Below, piece after piece: positions 16,334 to 25,795 of a stretch of DNA of 37,382 nt. Every line of letters begins with the position of its first letter. Position 1 is the first letter of the stretch. Source of the DNA: Methylobacterium gregans (GTDB lineage: Bacteria > Pseudomonadota > Alphaproteobacteria > Rhizobiales > Beijerinckiaceae). The translations under genes were made by a program, and so were the position numbers. Below the pieces are notes generated by a model. The model had not been told where the DNA came from, searched no databases, and saw only the letters and a list, made by a program, of their open reading frames with translations. Where the stretch lies: contig NZ_BPQM01000036.1 in NCBI RefSeq assembly GCF_022179245.1, forward strand, positions 1 through 37,382, given 5' to 3'.

Positions 16334-18776
16334 GCCCGGAACCGTGCATCCCGGATCGGCTGGGCCCGGCTACCCGGAGCCCCCCGGCGGAGCCGCGGCG
16401 CGGACGCGCAAGACGGCGCCGCTGGTCAATCTGCTCCGCCGCATCGACTGGGCCGACGGCGTACCCGCCCGCTACAGGCTGCAGGTCCGCGCCGGCCTGC
16501 TCGATGAGACCCTGAAGCTCGCCACTTACTCGGCGATCACGCACCTGATCATCGCCGTCGCGGTGACAACCTTCTTCTGGAGCTCTGCTTCGAGGGTCTA
16601 TCTCGTCAGCCTGCTCGCGGTGGTCACGGTGGTGATCGCCGCGACCCTCTACACGACCCGGCTCTACGAACGGACCTATGGCGGCGCGGTCAGTCGGGTC
16701 GGCGTCGCGCGCGGCTACACGGTGTCGGGCGGGCTGGCCTTTGCCCTCGGCATTGCCTGGGCGACCATGCCAGTCGTGCTGTTCGCTCCAGCGAGCAGCG
16801 ACGAGCGGTTGCTCGTCGTTGCCATCGCCGCCGGCTTGATCTCGGACGCCTACGTCGTGGGCCCGCTCCTGTCGGTCTCCTACCTCTTCGTGGTCCCGGT
16901 CATCATCGGCAGCTTCTTCGGGCTGGCCCTTTGCGGCGAGCCGGTCGCGCTGAGCATCGCCCTGCTGCTGTGCGTCTACGCGACCTTCGTCGGGCTGAGC
17001 GTGCGCCGCATGAGCCGCCTGTCCCGCCAGCGCATCCTCGATCGTGTGCGCGTCGAGGATCAGAGCGAGACCATCGGCCTTCTGCTGAACGAGTTCGAGG
17101 AGAACGCGAGCGACTGGCTATGGGAGACTGACCAAGACGGGAACTTCCAGCACGTCTCGACCCGGATGGCGGACGCCCTGGGCTGCCCCGTTGAGCGCCT
17201 CCAGCGCAGCTCCTTCCGGGATCTACTGCCGGTCGGCGCAGAGCCGCGCGCCGACGCAGACAGGACGATAGCCCTGCTCGATCAGTTCCGGCTGGGCCTG
17301 CCGTTCCACGAGCATCTGGTGGCGATCGGGACGGCGACCGGCACCCGTTGGCTCCAGCTGAGCGGAAGGCCCTTCGTCGACCGCCGCGGCGGCTTCGCGG
17401 GCTTCCGGGGTGTCGGGTCTGACGTGACGCGGAGCCGGCAGGCGGAGGCCCGGATCGCCTACCTGGCGACGCGCGACGCCCTCACCGGGCTCTCGAACCG
17501 GGTCGTGTTCCACGAGGTCGCCCTGGAAGCGTGCGCCGCTGCGACCGCGCGGGGGGCACCGGTGAGCCTGCTCTACCTCGATCTCGATGGCTTCAAGAGC
17601 GTCAACGACTCGACCGGGCACGCGGCGGGTGACGCGCTGCTGCGGCAGGTCGCGGAGCGTCTGCTCGCCACGGTCCGAGCGGACGCGCAGGTGTTCCGAC
17701 TCGGGGGCGACGAGTTCGCGATCCTGCACCGCGGCACGGATCCCGGTGAGGCGCAGGGCCTGGCCGAGGCAGTCATCGCGATCCTGCACGAACCCTACCA
17801 CATCGACGGCGTACGGGCAGAGATCGGCGTCAGCGTCGGGATCGCGCAGGCCCCGCGGGACGCGACCGATCCCCAGGACCTATTGCGCAAGGCCGATCTC
17901 GCGCTCTACAGCGCCAAGGAGGCCGGCAAGGGCCGCTGGCAGAGCTTCGATCCCGACCTGGAGCACCGCATCCAGCGATGGCGCGAGCTCGACGGCGCGA
18001 TGCGCGCCGGTCTCAAGGACGGCGAGATGGCGCTGCACTACCAGCCGCTGGTGAGCCTGCAGGACGGCGAGGTCGTCGGTTTCGAGGCGCTGCTGCGCTG
18101 GACACGGCCCGGCCACGGCCCGGTCTCGCCCGCGGAGATGATCCCGATCGCCGAAAGCACGGGCTTCGTCATCACGGTCGGGCGCTGGGCCCTGAGGCAG
18201 GCCTGCGCCGAGGCGCTGAGCTGGCCGAGGCGGATGCGTGTCGCGGTCAACATCTCGTCGATCCACTTCCGCCTGCCGGATTTCTTCCGAGAGGTCGAAA
18301 CCGTACTTGCAGAGGTCGGGCTCGCCCCCGAGCGCCTCGAGATCGAGATCACCGAGTCGATCTTCCTGGCCAAGACGCCCCACGTGATGGATAACCTACG
18401 GGCGCTGCGCGCAATCGGGGTGCGGATCGCACTGGACGATTTCGGGACGGGGTACTCCTCGCTGAGCTACCTCACCCAGTTCCCTGTCGACAAGATCAAG
18501 ATCGATCGGGCCTTCGTGCGTGAGCTGAGCAGCCGCCCGGAATGCCTGTCGGTGATCAAGGCCATCATGGTCATCGCGCAGGACCTGGGCATCGACGTCA
18601 CGGCTGAGGGCGTCGAGACGGAGCAGCAGGCGGAGCTTCTCCGCCTCAGGCGCTGCAACAGCGCGCAGGGCTTCCTCTACAGTCCCGCATGTCCCGCCGA
18701 CGAGATTGACGGCCTTATCACGCGCATTCCCGAAGCGGTCGGGCAGGGCCAGGTTTCTGTCCGGCGCGTGGCCTGA
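16323..18776 (+). CDS. membrane-bound PAS-GGDEF-EAL cyclic di-GMP protein
   Basis: This 817-residue regulator makes and/or degrades cyclic di-GMP. An N-terminal block of about five to six hydrophobic helices (~residues 65-225) is an integral membrane sensor. A PAS domain follows (~255-380, DWLWETDQDGNF). A GGDEF domain comes next (~390-545) with intact GGDEF at 461-465. The EAL domain (~565-810) has EAL at 588-590, NISSIHF, EITES, DDFGTGYSS, KIDRAFV and AEGVETE. All key residues of both enzymes are present, so neither can be ruled inactive. The RxxD inhibitory site expected just before GGDEF is not canonical (it reads RADA). The start overlaps the P450 gene by 11 bases. A long shared transcript with the P450 is likely. 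Confidence 0.93.
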   Translation: MTVEPGTVHPGSAGPGYPEPPGGAAARTRKTAPLVNLLRRIDWADGVPARYRLQVRAGLLDETLKLATYSAITHLIIAVAVTTFFWSSASRVYLVSLLAVVTVVIAATLYTTRLYERTYGGAVSRVGVARGYTVSGGLAFALGIAWATMPVVLFAPASSDERLLVVAIAAGLISDAYVVGPLLSVSYLFVVPVIIGSFFGLALCGEPVALSIALLLCVYATFVGLSVRRMSRLSRQRILDRVRVEDQSETIGLLLNEFEENASDWLWETDQDGNFQHVSTRMADALGCPVERLQRSSFRDLLPVGAEPRADADRTIALLDQFRLGLPFHEHLVAIGTATGTRWLQLSGRPFVDRRGGFAGFRGVGSDVTRSRQAEARIAYLATRDALTGLSNRVVFHEVALEACAAATARGAPVSLLYLDLDGFKSVNDSTGHAAGDALLRQVAERLLATVRADAQVFRLGGDEFAILHRGTDPGEAQGLAEAVIAILHEPYHIDGVRAEIGVSVGIAQAPRDATDPQDLLRKADLALYSAKEAGKGRWQSFDPDLEHRIQRWRELDGAMRAGLKDGEMALHYQPLVSLQDGEVVGFEALLRWTRPGHGPVSPAEMIPIAESTGFVITVGRWALRQACAEALSWPRRMRVAVNISSIHFRLPDFFREVETVLAEVGLAPERLEIEITESIFLAKTPHVMDNLRALRAIGVRIALDDFGTGYSSLSYLTQFPVDKIKIDRAFVRELSSRPECLSVIKAIMVIAQDLGIDVTAEGVETEQQAELLRLRRCNSAQGFLYSPACPADEIDGLITRIPEAVGQGQVSVRRVA

Positions 18777-18869
18777 GGCGAGGCCGTACGGCCGGAACGG
18801 CGGCCTCACTTTCGCCGCGGCCGTCCCGCTCTGGTGGGACCGTCCGTCCGTCCCAAGCCTGTCTGAAGA

Positions 18870-21800
18870 ATGAACCGCCCCACGACGAGCGAGCGGGAGG
18901 CGGCGCGCCTTCGCGCACTGGACCGCTACCGGCTGCTCGATACCCCGCGCGATCAGGATTTTGACGAGATCGCAGAGGCGGCCGCCGAGCTCTGCGAGGC
19001 TCCGATCGCGGTCGTCAATCTCGTCGGCGACGGGCGGCAGTTCTTCAAGGCCGAGGTCGGCCTCGGCGTGCGCGAGACGCCTCTCGAGAGCTCCTTCTGC
19101 CGGCAGGCCATCCTGCACGACGATTTCCTCTACGTGCCCGATACCGCGCGCGATTCCCGCTTCGCGCTCAACCCGCTCGTCACGGGCGATCCGGGCTTGC
19201 GCTTCTACGCGGGCGCTCTCCTGAGGACCGCCGAGGGGCAGGCAATCGGAACCGTCTGCGTCCTCGACACTAAGCCGCGCGAGCTCTCGGAACGGCAGCG
19301 TCGTGGCCTGAGCCGGCTCGCCCGCCATGCGATGGTCCAGATGGAGCTGCGCCGCGCGCTGCGCGAGCAGGAGGAGCAGCGCCTGCTGCACGAGCGGATC
19401 CTCGACAGCGCGGCCGATTACGCGATCGTCGCCACGGATCCGCAGGGCCTGGTCACGCGCTGGAATGCGGGCGCGGAGCGGATCCTGGGCTGGACCGAGG
19501 TCGAGATGCTGGGCCGGACCGTTGATGTGGTGTTCACATCGGAAGATCGAGCGGGCGGCAGGCCCGGGGTCGAGCGGCGCCTGGCCACGGAGACCGGCAG
19601 CGCGCCCGATGAGCGCTGGCACATGCGCAAGGACGGGAGCCGCTTCTGGGCCTCGGGTGAGATGATGCCCCTGCGCTCCGAGAACGGCGCGCTGATGGGC
19701 TTCGTCAAGATCCTGCGTGATCGCACTGGGCAGCGCACCGCCGAGGCCGCGCTCCAAGCGAGCGAGCTCCGCTACCGCTCCCTGGTCGAGGTCAGCCCGC
19801 AGGTGGTCTGGTTCGGCGATGCGGGCGGCGCCATCACCTACTGCAACGCCTACTGGTACGACTACACGGGGCTGCCCGCCGGCGAGACCGGCGAGGCCAG
19901 CTGGATGGGGGTGATCCATCCCACCCACCGCGAGCGCGTCCGCGACAGCTGGCTCGGAGCGACGCAGAGCCAGGGCCCCTACGAGGTCGAGTTTCCGCTC
20001 CGTCGGGCCGACGGGCAGTACCGCTGGTTCCTATCGCGGGCCCAGCCCGTGCGCGACGCCGAGGGCCGCCTCACGAGCTGGATCGGCACCACGCTCGACA
20101 TCCACGAGCGCAAGGTCGCCGAGGAGCGCTTCGCAGCGCTCACCGCACTGGCGCCCGCGATCATCTGGTTCGGAAACACGGACGGCAGCCTGAGCTACCT
20201 GAACGAGCGCTGGTACGCCTATACGGGTCAGACCCCGGAGGAGGCGCTGCCCTTCGGCTGGGGCGCGGTGATCCATCCGGACGATCTGGCGAACCTTCTC
20301 CAGGCCTGGGAGACCGCGCGCACGCGAGAGATCGTCTACGACACCGAGGCGCGTCTGCGCGACCGCGAGGGTTGCTACCGCTGGTTCCTGATCCGCGCCG
20401 AGCCGCTGCGTGACCCGGGCGGTGCGGTGGTCGGCTGGCTCGGCAGCAACAGCGACATCCACGACCGGCGCCGGACCGAGGAGGATCTGCGCAGGGCGCG
20501 CGAGCAATTGCGCTTGGCCGTCGATGCGACCGGCACCGGCATCTTCGACTACGACCTCGTCACCGACACGCTGGAATGGGACGTGCGGACCCGCGCGCTG
20601 TTCGGCCTGCGGCCCGACGCGCCCGTTACCTACGACGTCTTCCTGGCGGGCCTGCACCCCGACGACAGGGAATGGGTCGACGGGGCCGTCAAGGCCGTCC
20701 TCGACCCGACCGGCCCCGGCACCTTCGATATCGCGTACCGGACGGTGGGCCTCGAGGACGGCGTCGAGCGCTGGGTGGCCGCCAAGGGGCAGGCCTTCGT
20801 CGTGGATGGGCTCACCGTGCGCTTCATCGGCACGGTGCGCGACGTGACCGAGAGCCTCCGGGCCGAGCAGGCCCTGCGCGAGACCGAGGAGCGCTACCGG
20901 CTCGCCGCGCGGGCCACCAACGATGCGATCTGGGACTGGAACCTCGCAACGAACCACGTTCGCTGGAACGAGGCGCTGGAGGCCGCCCACGGTCACGCGC
21001 CCGGCGCGGTCGACCGAACGGGCGACTGGTGGATCGCGCAGATCCATCCTGACGACCGATCGCGGATCGACGACTCCATCCACGCGGTGATCGACGGAAC
21101 CGGCAGCGCCTGGAGTGACGAGTACCGGTTCCGGCGCGCGGACGGGACCTACGCCGATATCCTCGATCGGGGCTACGTCATCCGTAACGCGCAGGGCGCA
21201 GCGGTCCGGATGATCGGGGCCATGCTGGACATCACCGCCCGCAAGCGAGCCGAGGAGCATCAGCGCCTGCTCACGGGCGAGTTGCAGCACCGAGTGAAGA
21301 ACACCCTCGCGCTGGTGCAGGCGATCGCCAGCCAGACCTTCCGGGACGCCACCGACCTCGGCGCGACCCGGGAGGCCTTCGCGGCACGCCTAGTCTCGCT
21401 CGGGCGTGCCCACGACATCCTGACCCGGTCGAGTTGGACGGAAGCGCCCATCACCGAGGTCGTGGAGGGCGCTCTCGCGGTCCACCGGGGCGCCGAGACC
21501 GCGCGCATCCGCACCGGCGGCCCGGCCGTGCGCCTCGGCGCGCGGGCGGCCTTGTCCCTCGCTCTGGCGCTCCACGAACTCGCCACAAACGCGGCGAAAT
21601 ACGGAGCGCTCTCGAACGACGCGGGCAGCATCGACCTGCGCTGGCACGTGGTGCGGGCTGGCGCGCCGCGCTTCTGCCTGGTCTGGTCCGAGCAGGCGGG
21701 TCCGCCGATCCTGAGGCCGCCGTCGCGCCGCGGCTTCGGCTCGCGCCTGATCGAGCGCAGCTTCGCCGCCGAGGTAGGCGGCGAGGTCCGCCTCACCTAC

Positions 21801-21872
21801 GCCCCGACCGGCCTGATCTGCCGCCTGGAAGCTCCCCTCGCGGCGATGCAGGACCACGGCGAGGCCGCCTGA
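18870..21872 (+). CDS. HWE-family sensor histidine kinase with GAF and five PAS domains
   Basis: This 1000-residue cytoplasmic kinase has no transmembrane segment. A GAF domain (~residues 15-160) is followed by five PAS/PAC repeats beginning near 172, 300, 418, 545 and 672. The later repeats show PAC endings such as WIGTTLDIHERK and MIGAMLDITARKRAEE. The kinase part starts with the phosphoacceptor His807 in LQHRVKNTLA. An N-box ELATNAAKYGALSN follows, then the Trp939-x-Glu941 motif that defines HWE kinases. The protein is at the large end of the family. It starts 93 bases after the GGDEF-EAL gene and may be co-transcribed. HWE kinases often feed the general stress response or single-domain response regulators; no cognate regulator is adjacent. 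Stacked PAS domains imply multiple internal cues, possibly light or redox, but ligand residues were not established. Confidence 0.93.
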   Translation: MNRPTTSEREAARLRALDRYRLLDTPRDQDFDEIAEAAAELCEAPIAVVNLVGDGRQFFKAEVGLGVRETPLESSFCRQAILHDDFLYVPDTARDSRFALNPLVTGDPGLRFYAGALLRTAEGQAIGTVCVLDTKPRELSERQRRGLSRLARHAMVQMELRRALREQEEQRLLHERILDSAADYAIVATDPQGLVTRWNAGAERILGWTEVEMLGRTVDVVFTSEDRAGGRPGVERRLATETGSAPDERWHMRKDGSRFWASGEMMPLRSENGALMGFVKILRDRTGQRTAEAALQASELRYRSLVEVSPQVVWFGDAGGAITYCNAYWYDYTGLPAGETGEASWMGVIHPTHRERVRDSWLGATQSQGPYEVEFPLRRADGQYRWFLSRAQPVRDAEGRLTSWIGTTLDIHERKVAEERFAALTALAPAIIWFGNTDGSLSYLNERWYAYTGQTPEEALPFGWGAVIHPDDLANLLQAWETARTREIVYDTEARLRDREGCYRWFLIRAEPLRDPGGAVVGWLGSNSDIHDRRRTEEDLRRAREQLRLAVDATGTGIFDYDLVTDTLEWDVRTRALFGLRPDAPVTYDVFLAGLHPDDREWVDGAVKAVLDPTGPGTFDIAYRTVGLEDGVERWVAAKGQAFVVDGLTVRFIGTVRDVTESLRAEQALRETEERYRLAARATNDAIWDWNLATNHVRWNEALEAAHGHAPGAVDRTGDWWIAQIHPDDRSRIDDSIHAVIDGTGSAWSDEYRFRRADGTYADILDRGYVIRNAQGAAVRMIGAMLDITARKRAEEHQRLLTGELQHRVKNTLALVQAIASQTFRDATDLGATREAFAARLVSLGRAHDILTRSSWTEAPITEVVEGALAVHRGAETARIRTGGPAVRLGARAALSLALALHELATNAAKYGALSNDAGSIDLRWHVVRAGAPRFCLVWSEQAGPPILRPPSRRGFGSRLIERSFAAEVGGEVRLTYAPTGLICRLEAPLAAMQDHGEAA

Positions 21873-21903
21873 CCAGCGTCGGCCCGTCGACGATGCGGCG
21901 CCC

Positions 21904-22248
21904 TCAGGCCCGGTGCGTGCCGGCCGGGTTCGGGGGTGTCCGGGACGCGGGTTCGGCGTCGAACAGGATCTCATAGGTGAGCGGATCGTAGAAGCGCATC
22001 ACGTTCCGGACCAAGTCCTTGGCCGGTATGCCCAGAGCATCCGCCCAGGCACGGTAGCGGTCGGGCGGTATCCGACCGCGCCCCGTCTCAAGTTGGGAGA
22101 TGAACGTGTAGTATTCCGCCCCGACCAGTTGTGCGAGTTGTCTCTGCGACAACCCTCGGCCTTCCCTGAGTTCTTTCAGGTACCGGCCGCCCTCACGGCG
22201 CAGCTCAAGCACACGTTCGGAATCCAGACGTTGGTGATGAGCATACAC
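21904..22248 (-). CDS. XRE-family helix-turn-helix regulator
   Basis: This protein of about 114 residues has a Cro/CI-type helix-turn-helix. The core is LKELREGRGLSQRQLAQLVG followed by FISQLETGRGRIPPDRYRAWADAL, with the usual five-helix spacing. A C-terminal tail of ~30 residues (RNVMRFYDPLTYEILFD) is of unknown role. The start is taken as GTG 22248, just before the homologous region. An in-frame extension to 22425 would add 59 residues unlike a DNA-binding protein and would run through the likely promoter. It converges with the HWE kinase gene (31 bases between stops) and is divergent from the type I secretion operon. Control of that operon is the natural guess, unproven. Confidence 0.85.
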   Translation of the reverse strand: MYAHHQRLDSERVLELRREGGRYLKELREGRGLSQRQLAQLVGAEYYTFISQLETGRGRIPPDRYRAWADALGIPAKDLVRNVMRFYDPLTYEILFDAEPASRTPPNPAGTHRA

Positions 22249-22621
22249 CGCGCCGCGCCTTCCCGTATGCGATCGCTGCTTCGCGATGGGAATTGTACAG
22301 TGACATCCATATTTCAGGAACATCTCGCGCTGTCCAGGCATGCGAACCCGGCATCCGGACTGATCCTGCTTCCGCGCCTCCTGCCCGCTCCCGCCCGCGG
22401 GATGCGCCGCTTGGAATGCTTTCAAACGGCGCTATCTTTCTCCGTCGGGGGAGTTCGGTGGAGGTGGCTGAGATGGTCGGCGCATCTGGCACGCCCGTTC
22501 GACGCGCCCGTCCGGGTGGATGGACCGCGCGCCGCTCCGCGATATCGACAGGCCGTGGCATCACAGTCCTGATCCCCGCTCCGGTCCCGGCGTTCCGGGC
22601 GGGCCGGCTATAGGCGGACGG
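22249..22621. other. divergent intergenic region before the type I secretion operon
   Basis: This region has no supported gene. It holds the promoters for the XRE regulator (leftward) and the secretion operon (rightward). The AT-richer part around 22275-22325 probably serves the regulator. Open frames on the plus strand here lack any family character. Confidence 0.5.
22411..22438 (+). promoter_or_regulatory. candidate sigma-70-like promoter for the type I secretion operon
   Basis: TTGGAA at 22411-22416 and TATCTT at 22433-22438 are separated by 16 bases, close to the housekeeping -35/-10 pattern. The pair lies about 180 bases before the exporter start codon. Support is by pattern only. Confidence 0.3.
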
Positions 22622-24385
22622 ATGAGGGATCAGGCGATGCCGGCGGCGCTGAACGACGGGCTCCGCGCGATGCGGCCGGTCCTTGTGACCGCCGTGGTGT
22701 TCGGGTTCTTCGTCAACCTGCTGCTCTTCGTGAGCCCTCTCTACATGCTGCAGATCTACGACCGGGTTCTGCCCAGTCGCAATGAGACGACGCTGATCGG
22801 CCTCACTCTGATCGCGGCGTTCGGCCTCGCGGTCTACGCCTCGCTGGAGATGCTGCGCGCGCGGCTACTGGTGCGCGGCGGCATGATCTTCGACCAGAAA
22901 ATCGCGGACCCGATTTTCGACGCCGCCCATCGCGGGACGCTGCTGAGGCCAGGCGCGCAGCACGAGACGGCGCTGCGGGACGTGGATGTCCTGCGCGAGT
23001 TCCTGACGGGCAGCGGCATCCTGGCCTTCTGCGACCTGCCCTGGACGCCGATCTTTCTCGTCGCCTGCTTCGTGCTCCATCCCTGGTTCGGGTGGATGGC
23101 TCTCCTTGGCGGCGGCGCGATCCTCGGCCTGACTGTCCTCAACGAATTCGCTACCCGCGGGCCGCTAGACGCGGCCAACCGTGCCTCCCGAGTGGCCGGG
23201 CAGCAGGCCGCGGCGACCTTCCGGAACGGGGAGGTCCTGCAGGCCATGGGGATGCTCGCGGACCTCCGCGGGCTCTGGCGCCGCCGCCACGATGACGTGC
23301 TGGTACGGCAGGCCGACGCCAGCGACAGAGCCGGCCTCATCGTGGCCGCGACGAAGTTCGTCCGGATGCTTCTCCAGACGCTGGTCCTCGGGGCGGGCGC
23401 CTATCTGGCGATTCACCGGGAGATTTCCGCCGGGTCTATGATCGCGGCCTCGATCATCATCGGCCGGACGCTCGCGCCGATCGAGGCCGTCGTGGGCAAC
23501 TGGAAGGGGTTCTGTGCTGCTCGGGGGAGTTACCGGCGCCTGCGCGACCTCGTCGCCCTCGCCGAGCCGGAGCTACGTCGCGTGACACTGCCGCGTCCCC
23601 GCGGCCTGATCGAGGCCGAGAATGTCTCGGTCGCGGCGCCCGGCTCGGCGCGCCCGATCCTGACCGATGTCAGCTTCCGCCTGGAGCCCGGTAGCGTGGT
23701 GGGCATCATCGGGCCGAGCGCCGCTGGTAAATCGACGCTGGCCCGCGCCATGACGGGGATCTGGCCCCTACTCGATGGCGGGATTCGTATCGACGGTTCC
23801 GACCTCCGTCACTGGGATCCGCAAGGGCTGGGGCGCCACATCGGCTACCTCCCCCAGGACGTGGAGCTGCTCGACGGTACGGTGGCGCAGAACATCGCGC
23901 GCTTCGCCGACGCGGACGATGCGGACGTGATCGCGGTGGCGCAGCGCGCCGGCTGCCACGAACTGATCCAGGCGCTGCCCGACGGCTACAACACGGTGAT
24001 TGGGACGTCCGGAACCGGCTTGTCAGGCGGACAGCGTCAGCGCATCGCGCTCGCCCGGGCGCTGTTCGGAGATCCGAGCCTCATCGTCCTCGACGAGCCC
24101 AACGCGAGCCTTGATCAGCCGGGCGAGGCAGCCCTGATGCGAGCGGTGGCGGATCTGAAGCGGTCGGGAACGACAGTCGTGATCGTGACGCACAAGCTCG
24201 CTCTCCTCGCCGAGGCAGATCGGATCTTGGTGATGGGCGGCGGTGGCCTGCAGACGTGCGGTAGCGCGGAGCACGTTCTCGGGCAGGTGCTCGGTCCGCG
24301 TCCGAACCCGACCCTGCTCCCGACCGGAATCCGCGCGGTACCAGCCGACCATAACGGCGCCGACGCACAGCGGAACGCGGGGTAA
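22622..24385 (+). CDS. type I secretion system ABC transporter (permease/ATPase), PrtD type
   Basis: This 587-residue inner-membrane exporter has a transmembrane domain (~residues 18-300) beginning with FFVNLLLFVSPLYMLQIYDRVL, the hallmark of PrtD/HasD-like exporters. There is no N-terminal C39 peptidase-like domain. The ATPase part (~330-560) has Walker A GPSAAGKST, the signature LSGGQRQR, Walker B LIVLDEPNASLD and the H-loop VTHK. It would drive secretion of an unfolded protein through HlyD and an outer-membrane TolC-like channel. ATG 22622 is used. A second in-frame ATG at 22637 has a better-placed GAGGG and may be the true start (582 residues). The adaptor gene starts four bases after its stop. 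No TolC gene is in the window. Confidence 0.93.
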   Translation: MRDQAMPAALNDGLRAMRPVLVTAVVFGFFVNLLLFVSPLYMLQIYDRVLPSRNETTLIGLTLIAAFGLAVYASLEMLRARLLVRGGMIFDQKIADPIFDAAHRGTLLRPGAQHETALRDVDVLREFLTGSGILAFCDLPWTPIFLVACFVLHPWFGWMALLGGGAILGLTVLNEFATRGPLDAANRASRVAGQQAAATFRNGEVLQAMGMLADLRGLWRRRHDDVLVRQADASDRAGLIVAATKFVRMLLQTLVLGAGAYLAIHREISAGSMIAASIIIGRTLAPIEAVVGNWKGFCAARGSYRRLRDLVALAEPELRRVTLPRPRGLIEAENVSVAAPGSARPILTDVSFRLEPGSVVGIIGPSAAGKSTLARAMTGIWPLLDGGIRIDGSDLRHWDPQGLGRHIGYLPQDVELLDGTVAQNIARFADADDADVIAVAQRAGCHELIQALPDGYNTVIGTSGTGLSGGQRQRIALARALFGDPSLIVLDEPNASLDQPGEAALMRAVADLKRSGTTVVIVTHKLALLAEADRILVMGGGGLQTCGSAEHVLGQVLGPRPNPTLLPTGIRAVPADHNGADAQRNAG

Positions 24386-24388
24386 GCG

Positions 24389-25756
24389 ATGCCGGCCGTG
24401 CGAATCGAAGAGCGGATGACCCTGCCGGTCGCGACGCGCCGGCTGCCGGTTAGGAGTTCGCCTGCCCCGAGCGAGATCCACTGGCGGCGCTACGCTGTCG
24501 CGGGCTACGCGCTCATCGCCGCGACCTTCGGCGTCGGCGGCCTCTGGGCGGCACTCGCGCGCCTCGACCGCGCCGTCATCGGTCCGGGTGTCGTCGTCGT
24601 GGAGGGCAACCGCAAGGTGGTCCAGCACCTGGAGGGCGGCATCGTTCAGGAGGTCTTGGTCCGCGACGGGCAGAGCGTCCGAACGGGCGATGTCCTCCTA
24701 CGCGTCGATCCCCTGCAGTCGCGCGCGAGCGCGGACCTGCTGCGCGGCCAGCTCGACGCCGCCCTGATCCTGGAGGCCCGCCTGCGCGCCGAGCAGGACC
24801 AGACCACCGATCTCGAACTCCCCCCCGAGATCGCCGCGCGCCGCAGCGAGGACACGGTCGCCCGCATGATCGGCGACCAGGCCAGCCAGCTCTCGGAGCG
24901 TCGGGCCTCCTTCGGAGCTCAACTCGCTCTCATCGAGAGCAGGGTCACGCAGTTCAGGACCGAGATCTCGGGGCTTGTGGTTGAGAAGTCGTCGGTCGAG
25001 CGACAGGTCGCACTGATCAACGAGGAACTGGCGGGCCTGCGGAGCCTGCGCGAGAAGAACCTCATCCCCGTCACGCGCGTGCTTCTCATGGAGCGCGAGC
25101 GCACGCGCCTCGAGGGCGTGATCGGGCGGTCCGTGGCCGAGACCGCGAAGGCGCAGAACGGCATCGGCGAGGCCCGGATGCAGGCCACGCAGCTCCGCCA
25201 GAAGCTTCAGGAGACCCTGACCGCCCAGTTGCTGGAAATTCGCCAAAAGGTGACCGAGCTGCGCGAGAAGCTAGTCGTCGCGCAGGACGTGTTGCGCCGG
25301 CACGTGGTGCGGGCCTCGCACGAGGGGGTCGTCCAGGGTCTGAAGGTTTACACAATCGGTCAGGTCATCCGATCGGGAGAGCCGTTGATGGAGATCGTCC
25401 CGACGAACGATAGGCTCGTGATCAGCGTCCAGTTCGCTCCGAACGACCTCGAAGCCGTCCAGGCTGGCATGCGGGCCGAGATCAAGTTCCCCGCCTTCCA
25501 GACCCGGCGGATGCCGGCCATCTTCGGAACGCTCACGACGGTCTCGCGCGATCGCCTGATCGATGAAGCGACCAGACAGCCCTACTTCGCCGGGACCGTC
25601 GAGATCGACGAGCGCCAGCTACCGGAGGCGGTGCGACCGCGCCTCCACGCCGGCCTGCCAGCCGAGATCGTCGTCTCGGCCGGCGAACGCACGGCCCTCG
25701 ACTATCTCGTCGCGCCGTTCTTTGACGCCCTGGGGCGCGGCTTCCATGAGCGGTAG
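24389..25756 (+). CDS. HlyD-family type I secretion periplasmic adaptor
   Basis: This 455-residue membrane fusion protein links the ABC exporter to the outer-membrane channel. A short cytoplasmic tail precedes one membrane helix (~residues 35-55, in RYAVAGYALIAATFGVGG). The lipoyl-like half-motif VQHLEGGIVQEVLVRDGQ follows. Long coiled-coil hairpin regions (~95-290, rich in Arg, Glu, Gln and Leu) come next, then the second lipoyl half (HVVRASHEGVVQGL). The beta-barrel/membrane-proximal C-terminus contains GEPLMEIVP and GLPAEIVVSAGERT. All are standard for HlyD/PrtE proteins, and the length is normal. It starts four bases after the exporter gene and is followed 39 bases later by the large low-complexity protein gene, so the three form an operon. 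Confidence 0.93.
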   Translation: MPAVRIEERMTLPVATRRLPVRSSPAPSEIHWRRYAVAGYALIAATFGVGGLWAALARLDRAVIGPGVVVVEGNRKVVQHLEGGIVQEVLVRDGQSVRTGDVLLRVDPLQSRASADLLRGQLDAALILEARLRAEQDQTTDLELPPEIAARRSEDTVARMIGDQASQLSERRASFGAQLALIESRVTQFRTEISGLVVEKSSVERQVALINEELAGLRSLREKNLIPVTRVLLMERERTRLEGVIGRSVAETAKAQNGIGEARMQATQLRQKLQETLTAQLLEIRQKVTELREKLVVAQDVLRRHVVRASHEGVVQGLKVYTIGQVIRSGEPLMEIVPTNDRLVISVQFAPNDLEAVQAGMRAEIKFPAFQTRRMPAIFGTLTTVSRDRLIDEATRQPYFAGTVEIDERQLPEAVRPRLHAGLPAEIVVSAGERTALDYLVAPFFDALGRGFHER

Positions 25757-25795
25757 CGGTGTCGGGTGCATGGCGAGCACGGAAGGGAGATCCGG

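Noticed and set aside
18782..18793. 12-bp palindrome GGCCGTACGGCC after the GGDEF-EAL gene
   Set aside because: It is short and GC-rich with no loop or T-run. It could be a chance palindrome in high-GC DNA, so it is not called a terminator or operator.
18396..19928. Long minus-strand frame across the GGDEF-EAL / kinase junction
   Set aside because: It spans two well-supported plus-strand genes and shows no family character.
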